From: JAFGUB01 sp050305515
Lineage (GTDB): Bacteria > Campylobacterota > Campylobacteria > Campylobacterales > Sulfurimonadaceae
Length of the DNA stretch: 64,000 nucleotides
NCBI GenBank assembly: GCA_050305515.1
Contig: JBNLFL010000013.1
Coordinates: 1 to 64,000 of the forward strand
Direction: 5' to 3'
Within the stretch, counting starts at the first letter, position 1, and each line of letters starts with the position of its first letter. A program made the translations under genes and the position numbers. Shown here piece by piece: positions 32,672 through 42,107 of the stretch. The notes beneath the pieces were generated by a model. That model worked only from the letters and a program-made list of their open reading frames with translations. It did no database searches and was not told the origin of the DNA.

Positions 32672-33821
32672 CCGCTACGCCATTAAAAACGCGCTGCTCT
32701 ATTCGCTGCTTGTTTCGCTTATTTTGCTGGCACCGCTTTATGTCTATCTCATCTACTCCAAAACCCTTTATGAAATTCAAAACGAGATCGAATTAAAAGC
32801 CCATGCGACACTCATTATACGGGCCATGGAAGAGTATGATGAAATGCGTGAACCGGTTTTCGAGTTTCCCCGCTTCAAGCGGATCGAGGGCGGGCTTTAC
32901 AACCTGCATTATCAGCCGATTTTTTCACTTATCACCCATCCGTTTTCGGGTACTACGGAAGGCTTTCATATTCATAGCGGTTATGCCTATCTGGTGCTCT
33001 CCCTACCAAAAAACCGTTATTTCGGCGCAGATTATCTGATTGTCGGCAACACCATCTCCTACGCGCCGGTTTATGAAAAAGTAGCCATCATTTTGCTGCT
33101 TATCGTTATTTTGATTTTTGTACTCTCCTTTTACTTCCTGAACCGTTTCGCACTCCCGTTCAAACGGCTCAATGAACGGCTTGACACTTTCATTAAAGAC
33201 TCCATGCACGAGATCAATACGCCGCTCTCCATCATCAACGTCAATATTGATCTGCATAACCGCAAGTTTGAACCCAGCAAATACCTTCAGCGCATTAAGG
33301 CGGCTGCAAAAACCCTCTCGACCATTTACGACGATATGGATTATCTCATCAAAAACCAGCGCGTGGCCTTCGAGAGCGAGCCGGTTGATCTGGCAAAGTT
33401 TTTAAAAGAGCGGGTGGCTTACTTTGACGAGGTGGCGGCCATGAAAGAGATCACCCTTGCCATAACGCACAGCGATGCCGTGACCATCCGCTTCAACCTT
33501 ACACAGCTTCAAAGGCTCATTGACAACAATCTCTCCAACGCCATCAAGTACTCCCACCCCAAGGGAAAGGTGGATATTTCGCTTACATGTAACGATGAAG
33601 GGTGCACGCTCGACTTCAAAGATTACGGCATCGGCATGAAACACCCCGAACAGATTTTCGAACGTTATTACCGGGAAAGCGCCAAGGTCGGAGGATTCGG
33701 CATCGGGCTGAACATCGTCAAATCCATCATCGACCAGAATCACGTCACCTTACATGTAAGTTCGGAGTATCAGAAGGGCTCGACCTTTTCGTACCATTTT
33801 CCGGCAATGATTTTGGTGTAA
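32661..33821 (+). CDS. Sensor histidine kinase
   Basis: A 386-residue kinase starting at TTG 32661 inside the end of the regulator gene. Two transmembrane helices (about 12-32 and 135-160) bracket a periplasmic part. Phospho-acceptor His183 lies in SMHEINTPLSII. N box NNLSNAIKYS, G1 DFKDYGIGM and G2 GGFGIGLNIVKSII are intact. Two TTACATGTAA palindromes occur in the catalytic part (33583 and 33750). It pairs with the preceding regulator. Confidence 0.9.
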   Translation: MNDSRYAIKNALLYSLLVSLILLAPLYVYLIYSKTLYEIQNEIELKAHATLIIRAMEEYDEMREPVFEFPRFKRIEGGLYNLHYQPIFSLITHPFSGTTEGFHIHSGYAYLVLSLPKNRYFGADYLIVGNTISYAPVYEKVAIILLLIVILIFVLSFYFLNRFALPFKRLNERLDTFIKDSMHEINTPLSIINVNIDLHNRKFEPSKYLQRIKAAAKTLSTIYDDMDYLIKNQRVAFESEPVDLAKFLKERVAYFDEVAAMKEITLAITHSDAVTIRFNLTQLQRLIDNNLSNAIKYSHPKGKVDISLTCNDEGCTLDFKDYGIGMKHPEQIFERYYRESAKVGGFGIGLNIVKSIIDQNHVTLHVSSEYQKGSTFSYHFPAMILV

Positions 33822-33892
33822 CTCCGGCATAACACGTTCCTAAGCCGAAAGGTGATATCGTGAGATAATCCCTCTATGCTCAGGAGGTTATC

Positions 33893-35113
33893 ATGTGGTG
33901 CAAAACAGCATTTTCAGCTTTTTTATCAGTGATGGCGGCGTCGGCCCTTTCGGCGGCGACCTTTACGGTGGATGTACAAACCGACACGGTTGATGCCAAT
34001 ACGGCAGACAACGTGTGTGCGGACACTCAGGGGCACTGTTCCCTGCGTGCGGCAGTCATGCAGGCCAATGCGACGACGGGTACGGATACGATCATGCTTG
34101 GAGCCGGAATCTACAAGATCAGTATTACCGGTACGCAGGAAGATGCCGCCACCAAAGGGGATCTCGACATTACCGAAGCGGTGACGATTCAGGGATCGGG
34201 GATGTCCACAACCTTGATCGATGCGCAGCAGTATGATCGGATCTTCCATCTGCTTAATATCTACAGCGGTACCGTGGCCATTAACGATCTGACGCTGCAA
34301 AATGGCGTGATTGAGACAGGTGATAACGGCGGCGGTGCGATTTTGAACTGGAGCACGGCAGCCATGACGCTCTCGGTCAACCGTGTGTTGTTTAAGAGCA
34401 ACACTGTCAACGGCACGGCTAACGGTGACAAAGGCGGAGCACTCAACAATCTGGGTACGGCCGTGCTTACTGATGTCGTGATGCAGGACAACAATGCCTA
34501 TCGCGGCGGTGCCATTTATACCAATTCTCTGCTGACACTCGAACGTTCGACGCTAAATCACAATATCGCCTCACTGGCCGGAGGTGGTATCCTCTCTTAC
34601 GGTGTCACTACCGTGAATAACTCTACTCTGAGCTATAACGAGGCAAGCAATAACGGTGGTGCATTAAGAAACGATGAAAACATGACTCTAAATTATTGCA
34701 CGCTTGCTTACAACAGGTCACCGACAGGAGCAAATCTGGCAGTGGCGGCTCCCATGAATATCGAAAACTCCATTATTGCATATTACGGCGGCGGGGGAGA
34801 GAACTGCTGGGATCCGAATGGCGGGCTGGTTTCTCTGGGACACAATATTCAAGACGACGCCAGCTGTGCCCTGAATATGACCGGTGATATGAACAGTACT
34901 GATCCAATGCTTGATGCGCTTGCGGATTACGGGGGTCAGACTCCGACGCATCGTTTGCAGGCAGGTTCTCCCGCAATTGACGGTGCCGCAGCGGTTCTCC
35001 CGATCACGACCGATCAGCGCGGCATTCACCGTCCGTGGGGAAAAGCCCCTGACATTGGTGCCTTTGAGCGGGTAGGGCAGAACCCGGCGGTACTGCTCTA
35101 TCTGCTGCAGTAG
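33893..35113 (+). CDS. Secreted right-handed beta-helix surface protein
   Basis: A 406-residue protein with a signal peptide (AFLSVMAASALSAATF), the CSLRAAVMQAN motif of the CSLREAI family, and a repeated GGAI/GGAL pattern (DNGGGAILNWSTA, DKGGALNNLGTAVL, RGGAIYTNSLLTL, LAGGGILSYG) typical of polymorphic beta-helix outer-membrane proteins. CAGGAGGTTATC precedes ATG 33893. It ends DIGAFERVGQNPAVLLYLLQ, sharing the short C-terminal tail. It is the intact paralogue of the gene split by the prophage. Confidence 0.85.
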   Translation: MWCKTAFSAFLSVMAASALSAATFTVDVQTDTVDANTADNVCADTQGHCSLRAAVMQANATTGTDTIMLGAGIYKISITGTQEDAATKGDLDITEAVTIQGSGMSTTLIDAQQYDRIFHLLNIYSGTVAINDLTLQNGVIETGDNGGGAILNWSTAAMTLSVNRVLFKSNTVNGTANGDKGGALNNLGTAVLTDVVMQDNNAYRGGAIYTNSLLTLERSTLNHNIASLAGGGILSYGVTTVNNSTLSYNEASNNGGALRNDENMTLNYCTLAYNRSPTGANLAVAAPMNIENSIIAYYGGGGENCWDPNGGLVSLGHNIQDDASCALNMTGDMNSTDPMLDALADYGGQTPTHRLQAGSPAIDGAAAVLPITTDQRGIHRPWGKAPDIGAFERVGQNPAVLLYLLQ

Positions 35114-35224
35114 ATTCACCATTCGCAGGTGCCAGGCTCTGGCAAGATGTCGCGCTGTTATGCAACCATTTCCTCACTCTCTTTTTATATAAACGCTTCT
35201 TTTTGAGAGCGATCTTGAAACCAC

Positions 35225-35253
35225 TTGACAAATTTTGTTTACATGTAAATATT
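35225..35253 (+). promoter_or_regulatory. Candidate sox promoter with TTACATGTAA in the spacer
   Basis: TTGACA (35225-35230) is followed, after 17 bases, by AATATT (35248-35253), a plausible -10. The window-wide palindrome TTACATGTAA occupies 35239-35248 inside the spacer, where a bound protein would block or reshape the promoter. The soxX start is about 60 bases further on and has its own AAAGGAGGGTGA site. Confidence 0.5.
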
Positions 35254-35314
35254 TTTTACATTAATTTTACATTGAAGCGTTACCATGCTTGCATCAATCA
35301 AAGGAGGGTGACAT

Positions 35315-35845
35315 ATGAGAACGTCATTGATGATGATGCTGGCTCTTGGTGCAACGCTGCTAAACGGTGCTGACCTTAAAAGTGCCATCGAGGTACCAAA
35401 CGCGAGTGAGATCATCGCCAAAGACCTTTTGGGTCCTGCGAAAACGTACAAGATGCCTGAAGGGTGTATTACAAATGATGCCGAAGCGATTGCGCGCGGC
35501 GAGTTTATTTTCCATAACCTAAATGGTGGCAAAGCAAAGGGAGATGCTCCTAAAGGGCTAGTTAAAAAATTGCCTAACGGTGATCCGAAGCAGTACGGCA
35601 ACTGTGTCGCCTGCCATAACATCGAAGGTGCGAAAGGTGCCGGTAACATTGGCCCTGATCTGACAAACTACAACGAGCACTTCATTAAATCCGGTGCGCG
35701 TGACAATGCGTTTGTTTACCAGAAAATTGCCGATGCACGCATCGACAATCCGAATACACACATGACCATCAACCTGACGACCGGGCTCTTTAGCGAGCGC
35801 GAAATCTGTGACATCGCTTCGTATGTCGTATCGATCAAGAAATAA
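35315..35845 (+). CDS. soxX: Sulfur-oxidation cytochrome c SoxX
   Basis: A 176-residue periplasmic monohaem cytochrome that pairs with SoxA to join thiosulfate to SoxY. It has a signal peptide (SLMMMLALGATLLNG), haem site CVACH at 97-101, and a distal Met ligand near 150 (NTHMTINL). The first gene of soxXYZAB, with AAAGGAGGGTGACAT ahead of ATG. Length and order fit the Campylobacterota type. Confidence 0.93.
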   Translation: MRTSLMMMLALGATLLNGADLKSAIEVPNASEIIAKDLLGPAKTYKMPEGCITNDAEAIARGEFIFHNLNGGKAKGDAPKGLVKKLPNGDPKQYGNCVACHNIEGAKGAGNIGPDLTNYNEHFIKSGARDNAFVYQKIADARIDNPNTHMTINLTTGLFSEREICDIASYVVSIKK

Positions 35846-35855
35846 AGGAGTAGTA

Positions 35856-36323
35856 ATGCAAAGAAGATCGTTTCTCAAAGGACTTGGACTGGTAACTGCG
35901 GCAACCGCGGTTGTGACCCCATCTATGGTACTCTCGGCGGAGGCTCCAAAAGGCGCAAACGCCATGAACCTCGAAACAGCGATTGCCGCTATTACCGGTG
36001 GCAAAAAAGTAGTGGCTTCATCAAAAGTGAGCCTCAAGGCTCCGGAAATTGCGGAAAACGGCGCGGTTGTTCCCGTAACAATTACCGTTGATTCGCCAAT
36101 GAGCGAAGATGACTACATCAAAGCCATCCATGTTTTCGCAACGAAAAACTCAAACGTCCGCTGTGCGGATGTCATGCTCTCTCCAATGAACGGCGGTGCC
36201 AGCTTTGCGACCCGTGTCAAACTTGGTGGTTCACAGGATGTCATGGCGCTGGTAGAGACCAGCAAAGGCGAGTTCTGGAGTGCGGCTCAGAACGTTAAAG
36301 TCACCATCGGCGGCTGTGGCTGA
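35856..36323 (+). CDS. soxY: Sulfur carrier protein SoxY
   Basis: A 155-residue protein. ATG 35856 (AAGGAGTAGTA upstream) starts with a twin-arginine signal MQRRSFLKGLGL; the upstream in-frame ATG 35808 is inside soxX. The C-terminal GGCG carries the Cys that binds sulfur intermediates, at the very end of the chain as in other SoxY. It works with SoxZ as the carrier that passes substrate between SoxAX and SoxB. Confidence 0.93.
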   Translation: MQRRSFLKGLGLVTAATAVVTPSMVLSAEAPKGANAMNLETAIAAITGGKKVVASSKVSLKAPEIAENGAVVPVTITVDSPMSEDDYIKAIHVFATKNSNVRCADVMLSPMNGGASFATRVKLGGSQDVMALVETSKGEFWSAAQNVKVTIGGCG

Positions 36324-36369
36324 TGCCACCTGCTTTACATGTAACGAGAAAAATAGAAAAGGACAAACA

Positions 36370-36705
36370 ATGGCAGAAAGAAAATCTCTGATCAAAATCA
36401 AACCAAAAGCGTATAAAGCAGGTGACGTGGTGTCTGTAAGTTTCATGGTAATGCATCCTATGGAAACCGGTCTTCGTAAAGATAAAGAGACAGGCAAACT
36501 GATTCCTGCTCACTATATCAATGATGTGAAGTTCTCATTTGAGGGCAAAGTATTCACGTCAATGAAATGCTGGGAGTCGCTTTCGACCAACCCGGTATTC
36601 ACGATCGATTTCAAAGTTCCCGGAAACGGCGAACTGAAAGTGGCTTTCACCGACAATCAGGGTGAAGTGAACGAAAAAAGCACCAAAATCAAAACCAAAG
36701 GCTAA
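36370..36705 (+). CDS. soxZ: Sulfur carrier partner SoxZ
   Basis: A 111-residue protein starting at ATG 36370; the longer frame from 36280 runs through the end of soxY and is rejected. The sequence MAERKSLIKIKPKAYKAGD, then VSVSFMVMHPMETGLRKD, is typical SoxZ (Ig-like fold). It has no signal and is exported with SoxY. A TTACATGTAA palindrome lies in the 46-base gap before it (36335-36344). Confidence 0.93.
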   Translation: MAERKSLIKIKPKAYKAGDVVSVSFMVMHPMETGLRKDKETGKLIPAHYINDVKFSFEGKVFTSMKCWESLSTNPVFTIDFKVPGNGELKVAFTDNQGEVNEKSTKIKTKG

Positions 36706-36708
36706 GCC

Positions 36709-37479
36709 ATGATCGCGAAAAAAATCATGCTGGCATCGGCTCTCGTCGGTGTGCTGGCATTCGGAGGCGACCAGTTCGCCATGAGTGATGCCGACCGCGC
36801 GATGTATCAGGAGATGCTGGAAAACAATCCGGCGGACATGGACATCGAATCCGGTCACGAAATGCTTGATGAATACTGCGGCGGCGAAGCGGGGCTGGCA
36901 AAATTTCTGGGAGTGAGCGAAGAAGCGCTGCCTAAATATATTGCCGGATTCCCCCGTTACATCAAGCAGTTTGACATGGTACTCGGACTGGATCAGGTAC
37001 TTCAGGCACTGATGGCACAAAACGGCCACACACCGCTGAAACTTAAAAGCAAAGAGATGTTCGCCATGAGCGGTTATGCCAAATCTCTGGCAAACGGCGA
37101 AGCGGTTAACATCGATATCAATGCCAACGAGCAGATGAAAAAAGCGTACGCTCTGGGTGAGGAAGTGTTTACAACCAAGCGCGGCGGACGCGGTCTTTCG
37201 TGCATGAGCTGTCACTCTCCCGATGTTATCGGAAGCGTTCTGCGTACGCAGCCCCTGCCGGATCTCGGAAGCGAAGCGAACAAAGCGGCAGCCACATGGC
37301 CGGCGTATCGCATGACAAAATCGTCCATGCGTACGCTTCAGCGTCGCTTTCAGGGTTGTATGAACAACGCACTTCTGGCGGTGATCCCTATCGGTTCACC
37401 TGAAATGGTAGCGCTTGAGGTCTATGTGGCCGAGAAAGCAAAAGGCAAAGAGATCGCCATTCCCGGTCTGAAGCGTTAG
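36709..37479 (+). CDS. soxA: Sulfur-oxidation cytochrome c SoxA
   Basis: A 256-residue periplasmic protein. Only one haem motif is present (CMSCH at 165-169), and the N-terminal domain keeps a single Cys57 (DEYCGGE) where diheme forms have CxxCH. So it is the monohaem type. Cys217 in RRFQGCMNN is the catalytic Cys ligand. It forms SoxAX with SoxX. It starts 3 bases after soxZ. Confidence 0.92.
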   Translation: MIAKKIMLASALVGVLAFGGDQFAMSDADRAMYQEMLENNPADMDIESGHEMLDEYCGGEAGLAKFLGVSEEALPKYIAGFPRYIKQFDMVLGLDQVLQALMAQNGHTPLKLKSKEMFAMSGYAKSLANGEAVNIDINANEQMKKAYALGEEVFTTKRGGRGLSCMSCHSPDVIGSVLRTQPLPDLGSEANKAAATWPAYRMTKSSMRTLQRRFQGCMNNALLAVIPIGSPEMVALEVYVAEKAKGKEIAIPGLKR

Positions 37480-37488
37480 GAAACAGTT

Positions 37489-39264
37489 ATGGATATTTCA
37501 AGAAGAGACTTTTTACAGATCGCCGCGGCACTGGGTCTGGTCACGGTCAGCAACGGGTTTGCGACCACGATCAGCTCCAAAAGCCCTGCCGACATCACGC
37601 TCAAAGATCTGTACGATTTCAAAGCGACCGGTAATGTGACGCTGCTGCACATGTGTGACATGCACGCCCACCTCAAGCCGCTTTACTGGCGTGAGCCTTC
37701 GACGCTCATTTCCGCACCGAACCTGACCGGTACTCCGGGCTTTTTGTGCGGCGAGTCATTTTCAAAGTTCTACGGTCTTGAGCCGAGTTCGCTTGATGCC
37801 TACTTCGACACCCACATGGATTTCGAAGGGCTGGCGAAGAAGTTTGGTAAAATGGGCGGTGTGGCCCACATGAAAACCCTGCTTGACCACATTCGCAAGG
37901 AGCGCGGTGCGGAAAACTGCCTCTTTATGGATTCCGGTGATACCTGGCAGGGAACGGGCGTGGCCCTTAAAACCAACGGTGAAGCGATCGTTAAAGCGCA
38001 GAACTATCTGGGTGTCGACGTCATGGTCGGTCACTGGGAGTTCACCTACGGTAAAGAGCAGGTCAAAGCGCTTATCGAGATGCTTGATGCGAAGTTCATT
38101 TCCCAGAACATTATCGGTGACGATCCGTTTGCCGATGAGTACGAAGAGCTGATTTTCGAACCTTATACCATTGAAGAGCGCGGCGGTGCGAAGATCGGTA
38201 TTATCGGTCAGTCATTCCCGTTCACCTCTACGGCAAACCCGAAAGAGTTTACGCAGGGATGGAGCTTCGGACTGCGTCTTGACACGCTTCAGGAGTATGT
38301 CGATACGCTCAGAAACGAGCACAAGGTTGACTGTGTCGTAGTGCTCTCGCATGACGGTTTCAGCGTCGATCAGGAAGTGGCACGAAAAGTCAGCGGTATC
38401 GACTTTATTCTGAGTGGTCATACGCATGACCCTTCACCCAAGCCGATTATCATTAACGGTTGTGCCATTGTCATCGCGGGAAGCCACGGAAAATACATCG
38501 GGCGTCTCGACGTCGATGCCCGCGGCGGAAAAGTGCACGGATTCGAGTACAAACTCATTCCGATCGCATCCAATATGATTCCGGCAGACCCGGAGGGAGA
38601 AAAACTTGTCGCGGAGCTTTACGCGCCGTTTGACAAGGAGTTCAATGAAGTGCTCGGTAAAACCAAAGGCACGCTTTACAAGCGCGATACCTTTTTCTCG
38701 ACCTTCGATCAGCTCATCAACGATGCGATCATGGACGAGATGAAGTGTGACATCTCCTTTACGCCCGGTTACCGCTGGGGAACCACGGTGCTGGCCGGAG
38801 ATGACATCCTGATGGACAATGTCTATGAAATGTGCGGGATCACCTATCCTAACGTCTATACCTTCGAGCTCAAGGGGCAGCGTATCGCCCAGCTACTTGA
38901 AGACATTGCGGACAACGTTTTCAACGCGAACCCGCTCTATCAGCAGGGCGGCGATATGAGCCGTCTTGGCGGCGTGACGTACGACATTAAAGTCGGCGCG
39001 GAGTCGGGCAAGCGTATCAGCAACCTGATGGTCGGCGGCAAGCCGATCGATCCGAAGAAAACCTACGTCATCTCTTCATGGGGCGGTAACCTGCAAAACG
39101 CGGGTTCAAACCTTCAGGAGAGCAAAACACGTCCGGTGTATGATGTGGTCCGCGACTACATCAAACGCAAAAAAGTGGTTGATGTCAGCAATGAGGGCAA
39201 CGTTCGCATTCTGGACTATGACTGTGGCTGTCCGCCCAAGGGCAAAACCAGCTGTAAAGCTTAA
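37489..39264 (+). CDS. soxB: Thiosulfohydrolase SoxB
   Basis: A 591-residue dimanganese enzyme that hydrolyses sulfate from the SoxY-bound intermediate. Twin-arginine signal MDISRRDFLQIAAALGLV; metal ligands in CDMHAHLKPLYWRE, MDSGDTWQG, GHWEFTYG and SGHTHDPSPK. The C-terminal 5'-nucleotidase-like half is complete and ends with a Cys cluster (DCGCPPKGKTSCKA). It completes soxXYZAB. Confidence 0.94.
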   Translation: MDISRRDFLQIAAALGLVTVSNGFATTISSKSPADITLKDLYDFKATGNVTLLHMCDMHAHLKPLYWREPSTLISAPNLTGTPGFLCGESFSKFYGLEPSSLDAYFDTHMDFEGLAKKFGKMGGVAHMKTLLDHIRKERGAENCLFMDSGDTWQGTGVALKTNGEAIVKAQNYLGVDVMVGHWEFTYGKEQVKALIEMLDAKFISQNIIGDDPFADEYEELIFEPYTIEERGGAKIGIIGQSFPFTSTANPKEFTQGWSFGLRLDTLQEYVDTLRNEHKVDCVVVLSHDGFSVDQEVARKVSGIDFILSGHTHDPSPKPIIINGCAIVIAGSHGKYIGRLDVDARGGKVHGFEYKLIPIASNMIPADPEGEKLVAELYAPFDKEFNEVLGKTKGTLYKRDTFFSTFDQLINDAIMDEMKCDISFTPGYRWGTTVLAGDDILMDNVYEMCGITYPNVYTFELKGQRIAQLLEDIADNVFNANPLYQQGGDMSRLGGVTYDIKVGAESGKRISNLMVGGKPIDPKKTYVISSWGGNLQNAGSNLQESKTRPVYDVVRDYIKRKKVVDVSNEGNVRILDYDCGCPPKGKTSCKA

Positions 39265-39289
39265 TACGTAAAAAAGAGAGGTAGAGATA

Positions 39290-40807
39290 ATGAAACTGGT
39301 AAAACTTAGCGCAATCGCCGCAGTAGCATGTGTTCTGGTCACTGGTGCCTATGCTGAAGAAGCAAAAGCCGAAAAACCGAAGCGTCAGCTCAAAAACAAC
39401 ATGATGGAGGTCTATAACGTCCTTCCGGGTTCTGTTGATAACTTCACCGACATGTTCGCACAGGGCGAGCTCTACGGCCGCCTTCGCATGAACGCGTTCA
39501 AATGGGACTGGACCGGTGATACGACTACCGATAACAAAGCATTCGGCATCGGCGGTAGCCTGATCTACAAAACGGCGTCACTCTACGGTGTAAGCGGTAC
39601 GGTCGGCATGTACTATTCCGACAGCCCGTTTGAGGGTCTGCGTGATTCACGTGAAGATATCGGCAGCGTCAAAGCCGGTAAAGACACCATCAGCCGTTAC
39701 GATGTCAAAACGCAGGGCAACTACTCCATGTCCGTTCTGGCACAGGCATACATGCAGTACAATATTTCCAAGACAACGTTTAAAGGCGGCCGCCAGATTT
39801 TTGAAAGCGTGCTGACCAAATCGAACGACACCAAAATGATCCCGAACACATTCGAGGGTTACAGTGTGGAAACAAAAGAGATTCCAAAAACCACGATCCG
39901 CGGAGCGTATTTTTATGCTCAGAAACTGCGTGACCATACGACATTCCACGACGTTATCACGTTCAAAGACGCTTCAGGCGAGAGCTGGAACAACAATGAC
40001 GATGCCGGTGTGCACAAAGGTCTGAACTATGCCAACTTCACGGCAGCAGGCGACGACACCAGCCATGCGCTGATTATTGCCGATATTCGCAACAAGTCTA
40101 TCGAGGGTCTTCAGCTTGATCTGACTTATACAGCGGTTCCTGATGTTGTCAGTTCAGTTATCGGTGAGGTGAACTATCAGATCGGACTGCCTGGCGGCTT
40201 CTCGCTGACTCCGGGCGTACGCTATATGTACCAAATGGATGACGGCGGCGGAAAAGTCGGTGGTGCCAGCCTCAGCGGTTCTCTCGTCAAATGGACGAAC
40301 GGTGTCGCAACTTACGATGATACTAAAGGCTATTCAACTCCTGACAGCCTTGACAGCTCACTCTGGATGGCACGTCTGGTACTCAAAAACGGACCGCTCA
40401 AAGTTCAGGCAGGTTACTCTGCTGTATCGGATGACGGTGACATCGTAGCCCCATGGCGCGGATTCCCGACGGGTGGTTATACCCGTGCGATGGCACAGTA
40501 CAACTGGCGTGCAAACACCAAAACGACTGCGGCTGAAGTTTACTATGACTTTGACAAAGCGAAAATGGTTTCCGGTCTCGGTGTTCTCGTACGCTACGCC
40601 ATGCAGGATTTCGATGAAGACAAACAGGCAGCCGGTGTTCAGGCGGACAGCAACATCATTCACATTGACATCCGCGAGCAGATCAAAGCGGTTCCGGGAC
40701 TCGATGCGAAAATCCGTATCGGTCTGGTCGATGCCAAAGAGCGTGAAGCGGGCGGAGACAAAGACTCCTACAACGAGTACCGTTTCGAAGTCAACTACCT
40801 CTTCTAA
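39290..40807 (+). CDS. Outer-membrane porin (Campylobacterota/OprD-like)
   Basis: A 505-residue beta-barrel protein with a signal peptide (IAAVACVLVTGAYA) and a terminal aromatic (EVNYLF), the normal outer-membrane barrel signature. MFAQGELYGRLRMNAFKWDW opens the barrel, as in OprD-like porins of this lineage. Placed right after soxB, it may admit thiosulfate or related anions (inference). AAAGAGAGG precedes ATG 39290. Confidence 0.8.
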   Translation: MKLVKLSAIAAVACVLVTGAYAEEAKAEKPKRQLKNNMMEVYNVLPGSVDNFTDMFAQGELYGRLRMNAFKWDWTGDTTTDNKAFGIGGSLIYKTASLYGVSGTVGMYYSDSPFEGLRDSREDIGSVKAGKDTISRYDVKTQGNYSMSVLAQAYMQYNISKTTFKGGRQIFESVLTKSNDTKMIPNTFEGYSVETKEIPKTTIRGAYFYAQKLRDHTTFHDVITFKDASGESWNNNDDAGVHKGLNYANFTAAGDDTSHALIIADIRNKSIEGLQLDLTYTAVPDVVSSVIGEVNYQIGLPGGFSLTPGVRYMYQMDDGGGKVGGASLSGSLVKWTNGVATYDDTKGYSTPDSLDSSLWMARLVLKNGPLKVQAGYSAVSDDGDIVAPWRGFPTGGYTRAMAQYNWRANTKTTAAEVYYDFDKAKMVSGLGVLVRYAMQDFDEDKQAAGVQADSNIIHIDIREQIKAVPGLDAKIRIGLVDAKEREAGGDKDSYNEYRFEVNYLF

Positions 40808-40822
40808 GACAGGTCGGACAGG

Positions 40823-41731
40823 ATGAAAACACTTGGGGCGGTAGTGCTGGCAGCGACGGCAGCGTTTGGCTTTGAATACGGTTTGAAACCGGTTCAGGTC
40901 AATGATGCGGTTTTCTGCTACTTTGGAGCGCCCGAAGTCATCAATGTCCAAAACAACGGCAACATGGTGAACTCATGTTTTGTCGATACGCTCTCGGGCT
41001 GGCTGGTTGTCGACTCGGGACCGACTTACATGTATGCCAAAGAAGCACTCTTACATGTAAACACCATTAAAACCCAAAAAGTGACGCATGTGATCAACAC
41101 CCATATCCATGACGATCACTGGCTGGGCAACGGCTTTTATGCCGATCTGGGCGCAGAAATTCTGGGCCCGTCACAATTTAATCATGTACTTCCCTCCTCA
41201 GAAACCACGAGAATGGAGCGCCGTATCTCCAAAGAAGCCTATAAAGGTACGGTGCCCACCTCTCCCGATACACTGATCGATACTTCCGGATCGGTGCGGA
41301 TCGGTTCACTCGATGTACAGATTTTACATGTAGATCATAAAGCGCACACTGCGGGTGATCTTTTCGTCTACATTCCAAAACTGCAAACCCTCTTTGCCGG
41401 AGACCTCGTGTTTAATGAACGGCTGCCCTCCCTGCGTGATGGCAGCATCAACGGGTGGATCGCCGCGCTGGAGCAGGTGCGCTCCTATAAACCGCGTAGC
41501 ATTGTCGGCGGACACGGGGCGTTGCATGACGCGAAGGCGCTGGATTTTACCTACGGGTATCTGGTCGCACTTCGTGACGCGGTGCGTGCCGCCATTGCCG
41601 ATGGCGTTGAGATTGACGATGCGGTGAATCAGATCACGATGGATGCGTATAAAACGGTTGCCCTTTATGACGAAATGCACCGTGCGAACGTGGAAGTCGC
41701 ATACCGAATGCTGGAGTGGGAAGATGAATAA
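40823..41731 (+). CDS. SoxH-like periplasmic metallo-beta-lactamase-fold hydrolase
   Basis: A 302-residue protein with a short signal (AVVLAATAAFGFEYG) and the MBL motif THIHDDHWLG (metal ligands H, H, D, H), plus later His in GGHGALHD. This family (SoxH, or quinoprotein-associated hydrolase) often sits beside sox genes with unproven substrate. It contains TTACATGTAA at 41051 and two one-mismatch copies (41026 and 41324). It overlaps the next gene by 8 bases. Confidence 0.8.
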   Translation: MKTLGAVVLAATAAFGFEYGLKPVQVNDAVFCYFGAPEVINVQNNGNMVNSCFVDTLSGWLVVDSGPTYMYAKEALLHVNTIKTQKVTHVINTHIHDDHWLGNGFYADLGAEILGPSQFNHVLPSSETTRMERRISKEAYKGTVPTSPDTLIDTSGSVRIGSLDVQILHVDHKAHTAGDLFVYIPKLQTLFAGDLVFNERLPSLRDGSINGWIAALEQVRSYKPRSIVGGHGALHDAKALDFTYGYLVALRDAVRAAIADGVEIDDAVNQITMDAYKTVALYDEMHRANVEVAYRMLEWEDE

Positions 41732-42107
41732 AAAGCTTTTATGGTTGGGATTACTGGCGGCGAGCCTTTCGCAGGCACTGGAATGGCAGAGCTATGAAAA
41801 TGCTTTGATCGAGGCCAAGAAGAGCGGCAAAATCATTATGATCGACGCGGTGCGCGACGGCTGCCACTACTGCGCGGATATGGAACGCAATGTTTTGAGC
41901 GATGCCAACGTCTCCGCGTGGATCGAAGCGCGTTTCATCCCGGTCAAGGTCAATATAAGCCATGACGAAATGCCGCTTGATATCGACGTGATGATGACCC
42001 CCTCATTTTATTTCATCAACAAGCGTGAAAAGGAGATCAAAAAGATTCCCGGCTCCTGGAACTGGGAAGATTTCCAATCCATGCTCGAGGGGATCAAAGA
42101 TGAGTAG
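41724..42107 (+). CDS. SoxW-like periplasmic thioredoxin
   Basis: A 127-residue protein. ATG 41724 overlaps the previous stop; the frame from 41643 is a shadow. A signal peptide (LLWLGLLAASLSQALEW) leads to a thioredoxin fold with DGCHYCADM as the redox CxxC site and a cis-Pro in MMTPSFYF. It probably keeps SoxY or the SoxAX Cys reduced. It overlaps the next gene by 8 bases. Confidence 0.8.
   Translation: MNKKLLWLGLLAASLSQALEWQSYENALIEAKKSGKIIMIDAVRDGCHYCADMERNVLSDANVSAWIEARFIPVKVNISHDEMPLDIDVMMTPSFYFINKREKEIKKIPGSWNWEDFQSMLEGIKDE

Noticed and set aside
36280..36369. Upstream start for SoxZ
   Set aside because: The added 30 residues are the end of soxY read in another frame; family SoxZ begins at MAERKSL.
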